Positions 26,391-35,963 of a DNA stretch of 61,946 nt are shown one piece after another. Position 1 is the first letter of the stretch, and every line of letters begins with the position of its first letter. The position numbers were made by a program, and so were the translations under genes. The notes beneath the pieces were generated by a model. It saw nothing but the letters and a program-made list of their open reading frames with translations. It was not told the DNA's origin and did no database searches. The stretch covers positions 1 through 61,946 of the forward strand of contig SEGS01000009.1 in NCBI GenBank assembly GCA_004210915.1, in the 5' to 3' direction. The stretch is from Variovorax sp. Its GTDB lineage: Bacteria > Pseudomonadota > Gammaproteobacteria > Burkholderiales > Burkholderiaceae_C.

Positions 26391-28979
26391 ATGCGCGCGC
26401 TGCTCCGCACCTTCTCCTGGCAGGAACTGCGCCACCACCCGTGGCGCAACGCGGCCGCCGTCATCGCGGTGATGCTCGGGGTCGCGCTGGCGTTCTCGGT
26501 GCACCTGATCAACGCGTCGGCGCTCGACGAGTTCTCCAGCGCGGTGCGTTCGGTCAATGGCCAGCCCGATCTGGAACTGCGCGCCGTGCAGGGCAGCTTC
26601 GACGAGGCGGTGTTCGCGCGCGTCGCGCAGCATCCGCAGGTCGCGCTCGCGAGCCCGGTGCTCGAAGTACAGACCATTGGCGTCGCCGGTGACCTTCGCG
26701 TGCCCGTGCGCGTACTGGGCGTCGATGCGCTGGCGCTGCCGACCATCGCGCCGGCGCTGATGCCGCAAGCGGCCGAAGGCGCCGACCGCTTTGCGCTGTT
26801 CGCGCCGGGCACCGTCTTCCTCAACGCCGCGGCGCGCGAGGCGCTGAACGCGGGCGATGCAGGCACGGTGGTGCTGCGCAGCGGCGCCGCGCCGCACGCG
26901 CTGCGCGTGGCTGGCCATGTCGCGGCCGGCGGCGGGGCCCTCGCGGTGATGGACATCGGCGCCGCGCAGGACCAGTTCGACCGGCTCGGCCGCCTGACGC
27001 GTATCGACCTGCGGCTCGCGCCCGGCGCCGATCGCGCGGTCTTCATCGCCGCGATGCAGGCCCAGCGCGACTGGCCGGCCGGCCTGCAGTTCTCCGAGCC
27101 GGGCGACGCGGCCGAGCGCGTCAGCAACCTCTCGCGCGCCTACCGCGTCAATCTCACGGTGCTCGCGCTGGTGGCGCTGTTCACGGGCGCCTTCCTCGTC
27201 TTCTCGGTGCTCGCGCTCAGCGTGGCGAAGCGCGCGCAGCAGTTCGCGCTGCTCGGTGTGCTCGGCCTCACGCCGCGCGAGCGGTTGCGGCTGGTGCTGA
27301 CCGAATCGCTGGTGCTTGGCGCCATCGGCAGCGCGGCCGGCATCGCGCTCGGTGCGGCGCTCGCAGCGTTCGCGTTGAAGGTGCTGGGCGGCGACCTGGG
27401 CGGCGGCTATTTCGACGGCGTCGCACCCTCACTGCGGTGGAGCAGCGGCGCGGCGATCGTCTACGGCGGGCTCGGCATTGCGGCCGCGCTGGTCGGCGGC
27501 TGGTGGCCGGCGCGCGCGGCAGCGGCTTTGCCCGAGGCACAAACGCTCAAGGGCTTGGGCGCGCCGCCCGCACCGGGGCGCGGGCATCGCGTGGCGCTGG
27601 GCCTGATCGCTGCGGGCGCAGCGCTGGCCAGCGCGCCGGCGATCTTCGGCATCCCCATCGCGGCTTACCTGTCGGTCGGCTTCCTGCTGGTCGGCGGGAT
27701 CACCGCGCTGCCGTGGCTGATTGCGCTGCTCTACGATCGGCTCGCCCCGCTGTTCGCCGCGCGCGTGCTGCCGATGCTGGCCATCGAGCGCGCGCGCCGC
27801 ATGCGGGGCACCGCGGCCGTCGCCGTGAGTGGCGTCGTCGCGAGCCTGAGCCTCGCGGTCGCGCTGACGGTGATGGTCGCGAGCTTCCGCGATTCGGTCA
27901 CGAGCTGGCTCGACGTCGTGCTGCCGGCCGACCTGTACGTTCGCGCCGCGTCGGGCGGCGCCGGCGCGAGCAGCGAGAGCGCGCCCTTCACGCCCGCCTT
28001 CGTGCAGGCGCTGGCGCAGATCCCCGGCGTGGCGCGCACCGGCACGCAACGCACGCGCGCGCTGCAATTTGAGCCGACGCGCCCGGCCGTGGTGCTGATC
28101 TCGCGCAGCCTCGACAGCGACGACGCGTCGCGTTCATTGCCCCTGGTCGGAACGGCGCTGCCGGTGCCTGCGGGGCAGATCGGCATCTACGTCAGCGAAG
28201 CGATGGTCGAGTTGTACGGCGCCGCGCCCGGCACCACCTTCGCGCCGCTGTCGCAAGCCCTCGCGACCCCGGCGCCGACCTCCTTCTTCGTCGCGGGCGT
28301 GTGGCGCGATTACGTGCGGCAGTTCGGCGCCATCACCATGGACGCGCGCGACTTCGAGCGCCTGACCGGCGACCGCAGCGTGAGCGACGTGTCGCTGTGG
28401 CTCGCGCCCGGCGCGGTCGAGGCCGAGGTGCAGGCCGCCGTGCGCGACGCCGCGGCGCGTGATCGCGCGAGCGATGGCAGCGGCCGTGGCAGCGCCGACG
28501 CGGCGAGTGACCCCATCGAGATCGCCTCCGTCGGCCAGATCCGCGCGACCTCGCTGCGCATCTTCGACCGCAGCTTCGCCGTCACCTACTGGCTGCAGGC
28601 CGTCGCGATTGCCATCGGCCTGTTCGGCATCGCCGCGAGCTTCAGCGCGCAGGTGCTCGCGCGCCGCAAGGAATTCGGCCTGCTCGCGCACCTGGGCTTC
28701 ACTCGGCGTCAGGTGCTCGCCATCGTGGCGGGCGAAGGCGCCGCGTGGACCGCGATCGGCGCCGTCGCCGGCCTGCTGCTCGGTCTTGCGGTGTCGGTGG
28801 TGCTGGTGAAGGTGGTCAATCCGCAGAGCTTTCACTGGACGATGGATCTGCTGGTGCCGTGGCTGCGCCTGTTGGCACTGTGCGCGGCGGTCGTCGCGGC
28901 CGGCACGGTGACGGCCTGGTTGGCGGGGCGTGCGGCTGCAGGGCGGGATGCAGTACTGGCGGTGAAAGAGGATTGGTAG
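26391..28979 (+). CDS. FtsX/MacB-type ABC transporter permease
   Basis: 862-residue inner-membrane permease with two FtsX-like halves. N-terminal helix near 22-40 (AVIAVMLGVALAFSVHLI), a large periplasmic domain, a first three-helix FtsX block near 248-380 (LTPRERLRLVLTESLVLG). Then central helices near 400-450, a second periplasmic domain and a C-terminal block near 725-850 (ARRKEFGLLAHLGFTRRQVLAIV). Such permeases work as mechanotransmitters extruding lipids, lipoproteins or toxins. No ATPase is fused or adjacent; the ATPase at 21478-22155 is the nearest match. Very GC-rich, unlike the HNH gene that follows. Confidence 0.9.
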   Translation: MRALLRTFSWQELRHHPWRNAAAVIAVMLGVALAFSVHLINASALDEFSSAVRSVNGQPDLELRAVQGSFDEAVFARVAQHPQVALASPVLEVQTIGVAGDLRVPVRVLGVDALALPTIAPALMPQAAEGADRFALFAPGTVFLNAAAREALNAGDAGTVVLRSGAAPHALRVAGHVAAGGGALAVMDIGAAQDQFDRLGRLTRIDLRLAPGADRAVFIAAMQAQRDWPAGLQFSEPGDAAERVSNLSRAYRVNLTVLALVALFTGAFLVFSVLALSVAKRAQQFALLGVLGLTPRERLRLVLTESLVLGAIGSAAGIALGAALAAFALKVLGGDLGGGYFDGVAPSLRWSSGAAIVYGGLGIAAALVGGWWPARAAAALPEAQTLKGLGAPPAPGRGHRVALGLIAAGAALASAPAIFGIPIAAYLSVGFLLVGGITALPWLIALLYDRLAPLFAARVLPMLAIERARRMRGTAAVAVSGVVASLSLAVALTVMVASFRDSVTSWLDVVLPADLYVRAASGGAGASSESAPFTPAFVQALAQIPGVARTGTQRTRALQFEPTRPAVVLISRSLDSDDASRSLPLVGTALPVPAGQIGIYVSEAMVELYGAAPGTTFAPLSQALATPAPTSFFVAGVWRDYVRQFGAITMDARDFERLTGDRSVSDVSLWLAPGAVEAEVQAAVRDAAARDRASDGSGRGSADAASDPIEIASVGQIRATSLRIFDRSFAVTYWLQAVAIAIGLFGIAASFSAQVLARRKEFGLLAHLGFTRRQVLAIVAGEGAAWTAIGAVAGLLLGLAVSVVLVKVVNPQSFHWTMDLLVPWLRLLALCAAVVAAGTVTAWLAGRAAAGRDAVLAVKEDW

Positions 28980-29006
28980 AGCGCCAAAGCGTGCAACCAT
29001 CAAGCC

Positions 29007-29453
29007 ATGACGAACCGCCACAAGTTGCCCTTCTTCAAACAACTCGCACTGACTGTTGGCCTGCTCTATCTGGGCGAGGAAACGGCGTCGCGCAAGTTCT
29101 GGAGTAACGCGCTGGATCGACACAGTTTCAGTAGCGGAAAGAACCTCGGGGAAAGCTGGAACATGGCTGTGGCCGCTCGCCGTCGTGCGTTGCGCACGTA
29201 TGGACTCAAGCCGTCCGAACGAGCGACCCGCGTTGCACTGCAGAACGGCGGATGCGCCATTTGCGACGTCCCCCTTTGGCAGACCGTCGCCGTGGTCGAT
29301 CATGACCACACGAAAGCGCCCGCCGACGAAGGCTACGTCCGTGGCATTTTGTGCAGTGCCTGCAACGTCGGATTGGGGATGTTCGGAGACGATCCTGAAC
29401 GACTCTCCGCGGCCATCTCCTATCTCCGCAACGAGCGACCTGACCTTTCTTGA
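29007..29453 (+). CDS. recombination endonuclease VII-like HNH protein
   Basis: 148 residues with an EndoVII/HNH zinc-finger nuclease core in the C-terminal half. [10 protein letters not shown] near 88 and [14 protein letters not shown] near 114-127 give the four-Cys zinc site. VVDHDHTK near 101-106 is the catalytic HNH-type motif. The N-terminal 60 residues show nothing I recognise. EndoVII proteins are mostly phage-encoded junction resolvases. The gene is visibly less GC-rich than its neighbours and fills the 488-bp gap between permease and PLP-enzyme genes, suggesting a horizontally acquired insertion. Confidence 0.83.
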   Translation: MTNRHKLPFFKQLALTVGLLYLGEETASRKFWSNALDRHSFSSGKNLGESWNMAVAARRRALRTYGLKPSERATRVALQNGGCAICDVPLWQTVAVVDHDHTKAPADEGYVRGILCSACNVGLGMFGDDPERLSAAISYLRNERPDLS

Positions 29454-29467
29454 CACCGGTGCCATCC

Positions 29468-30529
29468 ATGAATTCCTGGCTCAACGCCGCCATCCACCGC
29501 ATCGAAGCCGACTACCAGCGCAGCGCCGACACGCACCTCATTCCCTTGCCGCTGCCGGCGCTCACCGACGCGGGCATCGACCTCTACCTCAAGGACGAAT
29601 CGACGCACCCGACGGGTAGTCTGAAGCACCGGCTCGCGCGCTCGCTGTTTCTCTACGCGCTGTGCAACGGTTTCGTGCGCGAGGGCACCACGATCGTCGA
29701 GGCGTCGAGCGGCTCGACGGCTGTGAGCGAAGCCTACTTCGCGCGACTGCTCGGCCTGCCCTTCATCGCGGTGATGCCCCGCAGCACCTCGCCCGAGAAG
29801 ATCACGCAGATCAGCTTCTACGGCGGGCGTTGCCACTTCGTCGACCGCGCGGACGAGGTGTACGGCGAGGCGCGTGCGCTCGCGGCGGAGTGCACCGAGC
29901 CCGGTGGCGGCCACTACATGGACCAGTTCACCTATGCCGAGCGCGCGACCGACTGGCGCGGCAACAACAACATCGCCGAGAGCATGTTCGCGCAGATGGC
30001 GCGCGAGCGGCACCCGGTGCCCGCCTGGATCGTGGTGGGCGCGGGCACGGGCGGCACCAGCGCGACCATCGGGCGCTATGTGCGCTTTCGCTGCCACGAC
30101 ACGCAGCTGTGCGTGGCCGACCCCGAAGGCTCGGTGTTCTCTGCCTACCACCGCACAGGCGACGCCACGCTGACGGCGCCGGGATCGCGCATCGAGGGCG
30201 TCGGCCGTCCGCGTGTGGAGCCGAGCTTCGTGCGCACGCTGGTCGATCGCATGCTCGACGTGCCGAACACGGACTCGGTGGCCGCGATGCGGGCGCTGTC
30301 GGCGCTGCTGGGCCGCAAAGTGGGGCCGTCGACGGGCACCAACTTCATCGGCATGCTGACCATCGCGGCGGAGATGCGCGCGGCGGGGCAGCAGGGCTCG
30401 ATCCTCTCGCTGCTGTGCGACGCCGGCGAGCGCTACCTGCCGAGCTACCACGATGCCGCGTGGGTGCAGCGAAGCTTCGGCGACTGCAGCGCGGCGCAAC
30501 AGCGCGTCGCCGCCCTGCTCGCGGCATGA
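29468..30529 (+). CDS. PLP-dependent cysteine synthase-family protein
   Basis: 353-residue fold-type II PLP enzyme. The PLP lysine is in [11 protein letters not shown] near 44-54, the substrate loop [13 protein letters not shown] near 78-90 and the phosphate-binding loop [13 protein letters not shown] near 186-198. It resembles the cysteine-desulfhydrase (Cds1-like) branch that frees sulfide from cysteine, rather than CysK/CysM, but this is a guess. Overlaps the next gene by ATGA, implying coupling with the AttH-like gene. Confidence 0.82.
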   Translation: MNSWLNAAIHRIEADYQRSADTHLIPLPLPALTDAGIDLYLKDESTHPTGSLKHRLARSLFLYALCNGFVREGTTIVEASSGSTAVSEAYFARLLGLPFIAVMPRSTSPEKITQISFYGGRCHFVDRADEVYGEARALAAECTEPGGGHYMDQFTYAERATDWRGNNNIAESMFAQMARERHPVPAWIVVGAGTGGTSATIGRYVRFRCHDTQLCVADPEGSVFSAYHRTGDATLTAPGSRIEGVGRPRVEPSFVRTLVDRMLDVPNTDSVAAMRALSALLGRKVGPSTGTNFIGMLTIAAEMRAAGQQGSILSLLCDAGERYLPSYHDAAWVQRSFGDCSAAQQRVAALLAA

Positions 30530-31617
30530 ACCGACAGCCACTCGGTCTGCTGTCGCGGCGCGCGCTGCTGCTCGCCGCCGGCGCAGCGGGAGCAACGGCC
30601 GGCATCCCTTTGACGACTTGGGCCTTGCCGCCGCGCACGCTGCAGTTCCCGCGCGATTTCGGCAGCCATCCCGAACTCAAGACCGAGTGGTGGTACATCA
30701 CCGGCCACGCGCGCAATGCCGCAGGTCGCGAGTTCGGCTTTCAGCTCACCTTCTTCCGCTCCCGCATCGACGCAACGCAGGCCATCCGCTCGAACTTCGC
30801 GGCGAAGCAGCTCATCTTTGCGCATGCGGCCATCACCGACCTCGAAGGTCGCGTGCTGCTGCACGACCAGCGCATCGCACGCGCCGGCTTCGGCGTCGCA
30901 TCGGCGAGCGAAGCCGACACCGACGTGCGGCTGCGCGACTGGTCGTTGGTGCGGCGGTCCGATGGGCGCTACGACGCGCGCATTCCGGCCACCGGTTTTG
31001 CGCTGGACCTGCGCTTTCAGCCGACGCAGCCCGTGCTGCTGCAGGGCGACCGCGGTCTTTCGCGCAAAGGTCCGGAAGCGGCGCAGGCCAGCTACTACTA
31101 CAGCGTGCCGCAGCTGGCGACCGCGGGTCGGCTCACGCTGAAGGGCCAGGTGTTCGAGGTCACAGGCGCCGCGTGGCTCGATCACGAAGTCAGCGATGCA
31201 CTGATGCATCCGGAGGCGGTTGGCTGGGACTGGATCGGCATGAACCTCGACGATGGCGGCGCCCTGACCGCCTTCCATCTGCGCCGCAGCGATGGCACCG
31301 GCCTTTGGGCCGGTGGCTCGCTGCGCACGCGCGATGGTGTGCTGCGTGTGTTCCGACCGGACGAAGTGCGCTTCACCGCCGAGGCTGCGTGGACCAGCCC
31401 ACGCACGCAAGCGCGCTACCCGACGCGCTGGCGCGTGCAGACGCCCGGCGGCAGCTTCAGCGTGCGCGCGTTGCTCGACGACCAGGAACTCGACAGCCGC
31501 GGCTCGACCGGCGGCGTGTACTGGGAAGGGTTGAGTGAACTGCTCGATGCAGCCGGGCAGCGCGTCGGCCGCGGCTACCTCGAGATGACCGGCTACGCCG
31601 CGCCGCTGCGGCTGTAA
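30526..31617 (+). CDS. AttH/CrtC-like lipocalin-fold exported protein
   Basis: 363 residues. Twin-arginine-like signal ([17 protein letters not shown], about 9-25). Two-lipocalin-fold AttH/carotenoid 1,2-hydratase-type domain follows: [20 protein letters not shown] near 40-59, [11 protein letters not shown] near 67-77, and [10 protein letters not shown] near 217-226. [23 protein letters not shown] is near 227-250. COG5621 proteins of this kind usually accompany an ABC ATPase and an FtsX permease and probably carry a hydrophobic cargo in the periplasm; true carotenoid hydratase activity is not implied. Confidence 0.83.
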   Translation: MNRQPLGLLSRRALLLAAGAAGATAGIPLTTWALPPRTLQFPRDFGSHPELKTEWWYITGHARNAAGREFGFQLTFFRSRIDATQAIRSNFAAKQLIFAHAAITDLEGRVLLHDQRIARAGFGVASASEADTDVRLRDWSLVRRSDGRYDARIPATGFALDLRFQPTQPVLLQGDRGLSRKGPEAAQASYYYSVPQLATAGRLTLKGQVFEVTGAAWLDHEVSDALMHPEAVGWDWIGMNLDDGGALTAFHLRRSDGTGLWAGGSLRTRDGVLRVFRPDEVRFTAEAAWTSPRTQARYPTRWRVQTPGGSFSVRALLDDQELDSRGSTGGVYWEGLSELLDAAGQRVGRGYLEMTGYAAPLRL

Positions 31618-31632
31618 CCCTTCGCGCCGGCC

Positions 31633-32571
31633 TCAGCCGCCCGGCGTGCCCTGCGTGTTCACGTACAGCGCATAGAGCGACTGGCTCGCCGCCATGAAGA
31701 GGCGGTTGCGCGCCACACCGCCGAAGCAAAGGTTGGCACAGCGTTCGGGCAGCGCGATGTGGCCGATCGGCGTGGCATCGGGTGCGAACACGCGCACGCC
31801 GTCGCGGCCCTCGCCCGTGCCCCAGCCGGCCCAGAGGTTGCCGTCGACGTCGCAGCGAAAACCGTCGGGCGCGTTGTCAGCCTCGCATTGCACGAACACG
31901 CGGTCATTGCGCAACTGGCGCCCGTCGTCGGACAGGTCGAACACGCGGATGCGGCGCGGCACGGCGCCGGACTCGACCACGTAAAGCCGCCGCTCGTCCG
32001 GCGAAAAACACAGGCCATTCGGCCGCAGCACATCGCCGGCCACCACCGTCGCCTCGCCGGTCTGGCCATCGACGCGGTAGATGTTCGTGGGCAGCTCCGG
32101 CACGGCCTTGCCGCCCTCGTGGTGCGAGAGGATGCCGAAGGGTGGGTCGGTGAACCAGATCGAATCGTCGGACTTCACGACGATGTCGTTCGGCGAGTTG
32201 AGCGGCTTGCCGTCGAAGCGGTCGAGGATGACGGTGATGCGGCCGTCGTACTCGGTGCGCGTCACGCGGCGCGCGCCGTGTTCGCAGCTCAGCAGGCGTC
32301 CCTGCCGGTCACGCGTGTGGCCGTTGGCGAAGCGCGAAGGCTGGCGGAACACGCTGGTCGCGCCGGTGGCTTCGTCCCAGCGCATCACGCGGTCGTTGGG
32401 GATGTCGCTCCAGAGCAGAGCGCGCTGGTCGCCGAACCAGACCGGCCCCTCGGCCCAGCGGAATCCGGTGGCCAAGCGCTCGATGGCGGCATTGAAGAGC
32501 ACGTACGGGGCGAAGCGCGGATCGAGCACCTCGACCGCCGGATCCGGGTAGCGCGCAGCCGGTTGCCACAT
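31633..32571 (-). CDS. SMP-30/gluconolactonase-family hydrolase
   Basis: 312-residue six-bladed beta-propeller lactonase. Metal ligands: Glu in RWAEGPVWF near 39, Asn in NSPNDIVV near 125 and Asp in APDGFRCDVDGNLW near 237. No signal peptide. It lies 41 bp downstream of the livM-type gene on the same strand, so is probably the last gene of the ABC importer operon. This links the importer to a lactone- or sugar-acid-like substrate (inference). Confidence 0.88.
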   Translation of the reverse strand: MWQPAARYPDPAVEVLDPRFAPYVLFNAAIERLATGFRWAEGPVWFGDQRALLWSDIPNDRVMRWDEATGATSVFRQPSRFANGHTRDRQGRLLSCEHGARRVTRTEYDGRITVILDRFDGKPLNSPNDIVVKSDDSIWFTDPPFGILSHHEGGKAVPELPTNIYRVDGQTGEATVVAGDVLRPNGLCFSPDERRLYVVESGAVPRRIRVFDLSDDGRQLRNDRVFVQCEADNAPDGFRCDVDGNLWAGWGTGEGRDGVRVFAPDATPIGHIALPERCANLCFGGVARNRLFMAASQSLYALYVNTQGTPGG

Positions 32572-32612
32572 ATTGGAACGGGGGGTGGTGGACGGTAAGT
32601 GGCGTTCGCGCG

Positions 32613-33599
32613 TCAGCTGCGACGGCCGCGCCGGCGATCAATGAAGGCGATGATCTCGCCCATGATCCCGCGCCGAAACGCCAGCACGCAGATCACGAAG
32701 ATCAGGCCCGTGACCATGGTCACCGATTCGCCCAGCGTGTTGAACCAGCTGACGTTCGTGAGGCGCGCCATGAAGCTGCCGAAGTCGCCGACCTTGTTCT
32801 CCAGCAGCACCACCACGGCCGAGCCGACCAGCGGCCCGGACAGCGTGCCGAGTCCACCCACGAGCGTCATCAAAATCACATGACCCGACGCCGTCCAGTG
32901 CACGTCGGAGAGCGAAGCGAAGCCGAGCACCAGCGTCTTGAGCGAACCCGCCAGGCCCGACAGCGCGGCCGAGATCACGAAGGCCAGCAGCTTGAAGCGG
33001 TTGACGTCGTAGCCCAGCGAGATGGCGCGCGGCTCGTTCTCCTTGATGCCCTTGAGCACCTGCCCGAACGGCGAATGCACGGTGCGCGCGATCAGCAGGA
33101 AGCCCGCGACCACGATCACCAGCGCGACGTAGTACATGGTCAGGTCATCGCGCAGGTCGACCACGCCGAAGAGCTTGCCGCGCGGCACGCCCTGCAGGCC
33201 GTCTTCGCCGCCCGTGAACTTGGCCTGCAGCGCGACGAAGTACATCATCTGCGCCAGCGCCAGCGTGATCATCGAGAAGTAGATGCCTTGGCGCCGGATG
33301 GCCAGCCAGCCGAAGATCAGGCCCAGCAAGGCACCGGAGAGCGTGCCGAACAACAGCCCGAGCTCGGGTGTGAGTCCCCAGACCTTCAAAGCCTGCCCCG
33401 TGAGGTAGGCCGATCCGCCGAGGAACGCCGCGTGCCCGAAGGACAACAGGCCCGTGTACCCCAGCAGCAGGTTGAACGCGCAGGCAAACAGTGCGAAGCA
33501 CAGCACCTTCATCACGAACACCGGATAGAAGCCCAGGAACGGTGCGGCAATGAGGGCCAGCAGCAGCAGGCCATAGAAAACGAGGGAAAGCTTCTTCAT
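32613..33599 (-). CDS. livM: branched-chain amino acid-type ABC permease (LivM)
   Basis: 328-residue inner-membrane subunit of a HAAT-family importer. Multiple helices (FCALFACAFNLLLGYTGLLSFGHAAFLGG near 36-63), and the conserved cytoplasmic EAA-like loop GRTLSGLAGSL-type segment (ALSGLAGSLKTLVLGF near 212-227). Ends with a basic RRRGRRS tail. Follows livH with a 10-bp gap. Confidence 0.92.
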   Translation of the reverse strand: MKKLSLVFYGLLLLALIAAPFLGFYPVFVMKVLCFALFACAFNLLLGYTGLLSFGHAAFLGGSAYLTGQALKVWGLTPELGLLFGTLSGALLGLIFGWLAIRRQGIYFSMITLALAQMMYFVALQAKFTGGEDGLQGVPRGKLFGVVDLRDDLTMYYVALVIVVAGFLLIARTVHSPFGQVLKGIKENEPRAISLGYDVNRFKLLAFVISAALSGLAGSLKTLVLGFASLSDVHWTASGHVILMTLVGGLGTLSGPLVGSAVVVLLENKVGDFGSFMARLTNVSWFNTLGESVTMVTGLIFVICVLAFRRGIMGEIIAFIDRRRGRRS

Positions 33600-33609
33600 G
33601 TCGGGTGCC

Positions 33610-34485
33610 TCACTTCTCGCTGCCGAACAGGCCGGCGGGGCGAATCAGCAACACCACGACCATGATCACGAAGACCACGGTGGACGACGCCTCGGGATAG
33701 AACACCTTGGTGAGCCCTTCGATCACGCCCAGGGCCAAGCCCGTGAGGATGGACCCCATGATCGAGCCCATGCCGCCGATCACCACCACGGCGAACACGA
33801 TGATGATGAGGTTCTGCCCCATCAAGGGCGAGATCTGGATCACCGGTGCCGCCAGCACGCCCGCGAAGGCGGCCAGCGCCACGCCGAAGCCGTAGGTGAG
33901 CGTGATCATCAACGGCACGTTGATGCCGAAGGCTTCGACCAGCCGCGGGTTCTCGGTACCCGCGCGCAGGTAGGCACCCAGCCGCGTCTTCTCGATCGCG
34001 TACCAGGTGGCGAAGCACACCACGAGCGAAGCCACCACGACCCACGCGCGATAGTTGGGCAGGAACATGAAGCCCAGATTGGTGCCGCCGGCCAATGCGG
34101 CCGGCGTGCTGTAAGCCAGGCCCGAGACGCCATAGACCGAGCGGAAACCGCCTTCGATCAGCAGCGTGAGGCCGAGGGTGAGCAACAGACCGTAGAGATG
34201 GTCGAGCTTGTAGATCCAGCGCAGCAACAGCCGCTCGATCAGCACGCCGAACACGCCGACGATCAGCGGCGCCAGCGCCAGCATCACCCAGTAGTTGACG
34301 TTGAAGTAATTCATCGCCATCCACGAGAGCACCGCCCCCATCATGAACAGCGCCCCGTGCGCGAAGTTGATGACGTTGAGCAGGCCGAAGATCACTGCCA
34401 GCCCCAGGCTCAGGATCGCGTAGAACGACCCGTTGACCAGCCCCAGAAGGAGCTGGCTCAACAAGGCGGGCATTGAAATGTTCAT
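33610..34485 (-). CDS. livH: branched-chain amino acid-type ABC permease (LivH)
   Basis: 291-residue partner permease. Signature segments: LVNGSFYAILSLGLAVIFGLLNVINFAHGALFMMGA near 16-51, the EAA loop VALAAFAGVLAAPV near 201-214, and a C-terminal VVLLIRPAGLFG near 277-288. Preceded by a 150-bp gap that carries three hairpins and separates it from the binding-protein gene. Confidence 0.93.
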   Translation of the reverse strand: MNISMPALLSQLLLGLVNGSFYAILSLGLAVIFGLLNVINFAHGALFMMGAVLSWMAMNYFNVNYWVMLALAPLIVGVFGVLIERLLLRWIYKLDHLYGLLLTLGLTLLIEGGFRSVYGVSGLAYSTPAALAGGTNLGFMFLPNYRAWVVVASLVVCFATWYAIEKTRLGAYLRAGTENPRLVEAFGINVPLMITLTYGFGVALAAFAGVLAAPVIQISPLMGQNLIIIVFAVVVIGGMGSIMGSILTGLALGVIEGLTKVFYPEASSTVVFVIMVVVLLIRPAGLFGSEK

Positions 34486-34552
34486 GCGTGCAAGTTCAAA
34501 ACAAGGCTACAGCCGCCCCGTTACCCCACTCGAGGCGGGAAACACCGCGGAA

Positions 34553-34617
34553 CCGGCTTTGCCGGGCCGCTGGTGTTGCCCCCTTGAGGGGGGACTCGGC
34601 TACACGAAGTGAGCCGA
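34553..34617. repeat. three consecutive hairpins between binding protein and livH
   Basis: In the 150-bp gap are CCGGC-TTT-GCCGG (34553-34565), CCCCC-TTGA-GGGGG (34579-34592) and TCGGCT-N10-AGCCGA (34596-34617), nearly contiguous. The arrangement resembles a REP-type extragenic element, and could uncouple expression or stability of the binding-protein mRNA from the permease genes. Whether it is dispersed genome-wide cannot be tested here. Confidence 0.65.
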
Positions 34618-34635
34618 CTCGGGGGTGGGTCAAAT

Positions 34636-35922
34636 TCACTTCCAGAGCGCGCAGGTCGACTCTTCCTTGGTCGTGTAGACCTCGTCGCCCGGCACCTTCT
34701 TGACGATCTTCAGCAGATCCCATGGGCCCTTGGATTCCGAAGGCTTCTTGACCTCGGCCAGCAGCATGTCATGCACCATGCGGCCGTCCGGACGGATCAC
34801 ACCCTTGGCGTAGAAGTCGTCGATCGGGGTCTTCTTCATGTGTTCCATCACCTTGTCGGCATCGGTGCTCTTGACGGCTTCGACGGCCTTCAGGTACGCC
34901 ATGGTGGCCGAGTAGTCAGCCGCCTGGATGTCCGACGGCTTGTTGCCCGTCTTCTCTTCGTAACGCGCGGCCCACTTGCGCGACGCGTCGTCCGCATCCC
35001 AGTACCAGCTGGTGGTGTGCAGCAGGCCCTGGGTGGCTTCGAGGCCCAGGCTTTTGACGTCGGTCAGGAACACCAGCAGACCCGCGATCTTCATCGACTT
35101 GTCGATGCCGAACTCTTTCGAGGCCTTCATCGAATTGATGAAGTCGCCACCCGCGTTGGCCAGGCCCAGCACTTGCGCCTTGGAGTTCTGCGCCTGCAGC
35201 AGGAAAGACGAGAAGTCCGATGCGTTCAGTGGTGCGCGCACCGCGCCCGCCACCGTGCCGCCCTTTGCCTTGACGACCTTGGAGGTGTCCGCTTCGAGCG
35301 CGTGACCGAAGGCGTAGTCGGCCGTCAGGAAGAACCAGCTCTTGCCACCCGTATCGACCACGGCGCCGCCGGTGCTCTTGGCGAGCGCCACTGTGTCGTA
35401 AGCGTAGTGCACGGTATACGGGCTGCACTGGGCATTCGTCAGCGCCGACGTACCTGCGCCGTTATTCATGTAGACGCGCTTCTTCTCCTGAGCGACCTTG
35501 GCCGTGGCGAGGGCGACTCCCGAGTTGGTGCCGCCAAAAATCATCGTCGCGCCCGCGGTGTCGATCCATTCGCGCGCCTTCGAGGCCGCGATGTCAGGCT
35601 TGTTCTGGTGGTCGATGCTCAGGACCGTGACCGGCTCGCCCAGCACCTTGCCGCCCATGTCGTCGATCGCCATCTGGATGGCGGTCTGGCCGCCCTTGCC
35701 TTCCAGGTCGGCGTAGAGGCCCGACAGGTCGCTGATGTAGCCGATGGTGACCTTGTTCGGGCTCGCGACTTCCGCGGTCGGTGCGGCTGCGGGCGCGGGC
35801 GCTGCTGCGGGGGCCGCGGCGGGCGCGGGCGCAGGGGCTGCCGGCGCGGCCTCTTCCTTCTTGCCGCAGCCCACCAGCACGGCGACTGCAATCAGGGACG
35901 GGATCAGAATCTTCTGGGTCAT
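34636..35922 (-). CDS. HAAT-family substrate-binding lipoprotein
   Basis: 428-residue Peripla_BP_6 receptor. The signal peptide ends in lipobox LVGC (Cys near 19), followed by a charged KKEEAA and about 30 residues of Ala/Pro-rich linker before the binding domain begins at KVTIGYISDLSGLYAD near 58. Other features: GGTNSGVALATAKVA near 124, FFLTADYAFGHALE near 170. A lipid anchor with a flexible tether is unusual for Gram-negative LivJ/K homologues. Good ribosome-binding site (AAGGAGA). Ligand unknown. The PKXS-free C-terminal WK end is unremarkable. Confidence 0.9.
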   Translation of the reverse strand: MTQKILIPSLIAVAVLVGCGKKEEAAPAAPAPAPAAAPAAAPAPAAAPTAEVASPNKVTIGYISDLSGLYADLEGKGGQTAIQMAIDDMGGKVLGEPVTVLSIDHQNKPDIAASKAREWIDTAGATMIFGGTNSGVALATAKVAQEKKRVYMNNGAGTSALTNAQCSPYTVHYAYDTVALAKSTGGAVVDTGGKSWFFLTADYAFGHALEADTSKVVKAKGGTVAGAVRAPLNASDFSSFLLQAQNSKAQVLGLANAGGDFINSMKASKEFGIDKSMKIAGLLVFLTDVKSLGLEATQGLLHTTSWYWDADDASRKWAARYEEKTGNKPSDIQAADYSATMAYLKAVEAVKSTDADKVMEHMKKTPIDDFYAKGVIRPDGRMVHDMLLAEVKKPSESKGPWDLLKIVKKVPGDEVYTTKEESTCALWK

Positions 35923-35963
35923 GGAAATGTCTCCTTGGGAAAAAATCGATTGCGTCGGCGCGT

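Noticed and set aside
29007..29453. HNH gene as part of a prophage or homing intron
   Set aside because: No other phage gene, intron fold or interrupted host gene is visible around it.
30526..31617. Carotenoid 1,2-hydratase in a carotenoid pathway
   Set aside because: No other carotenoid gene is near; the two-lipocalin AttH family is a better fit.
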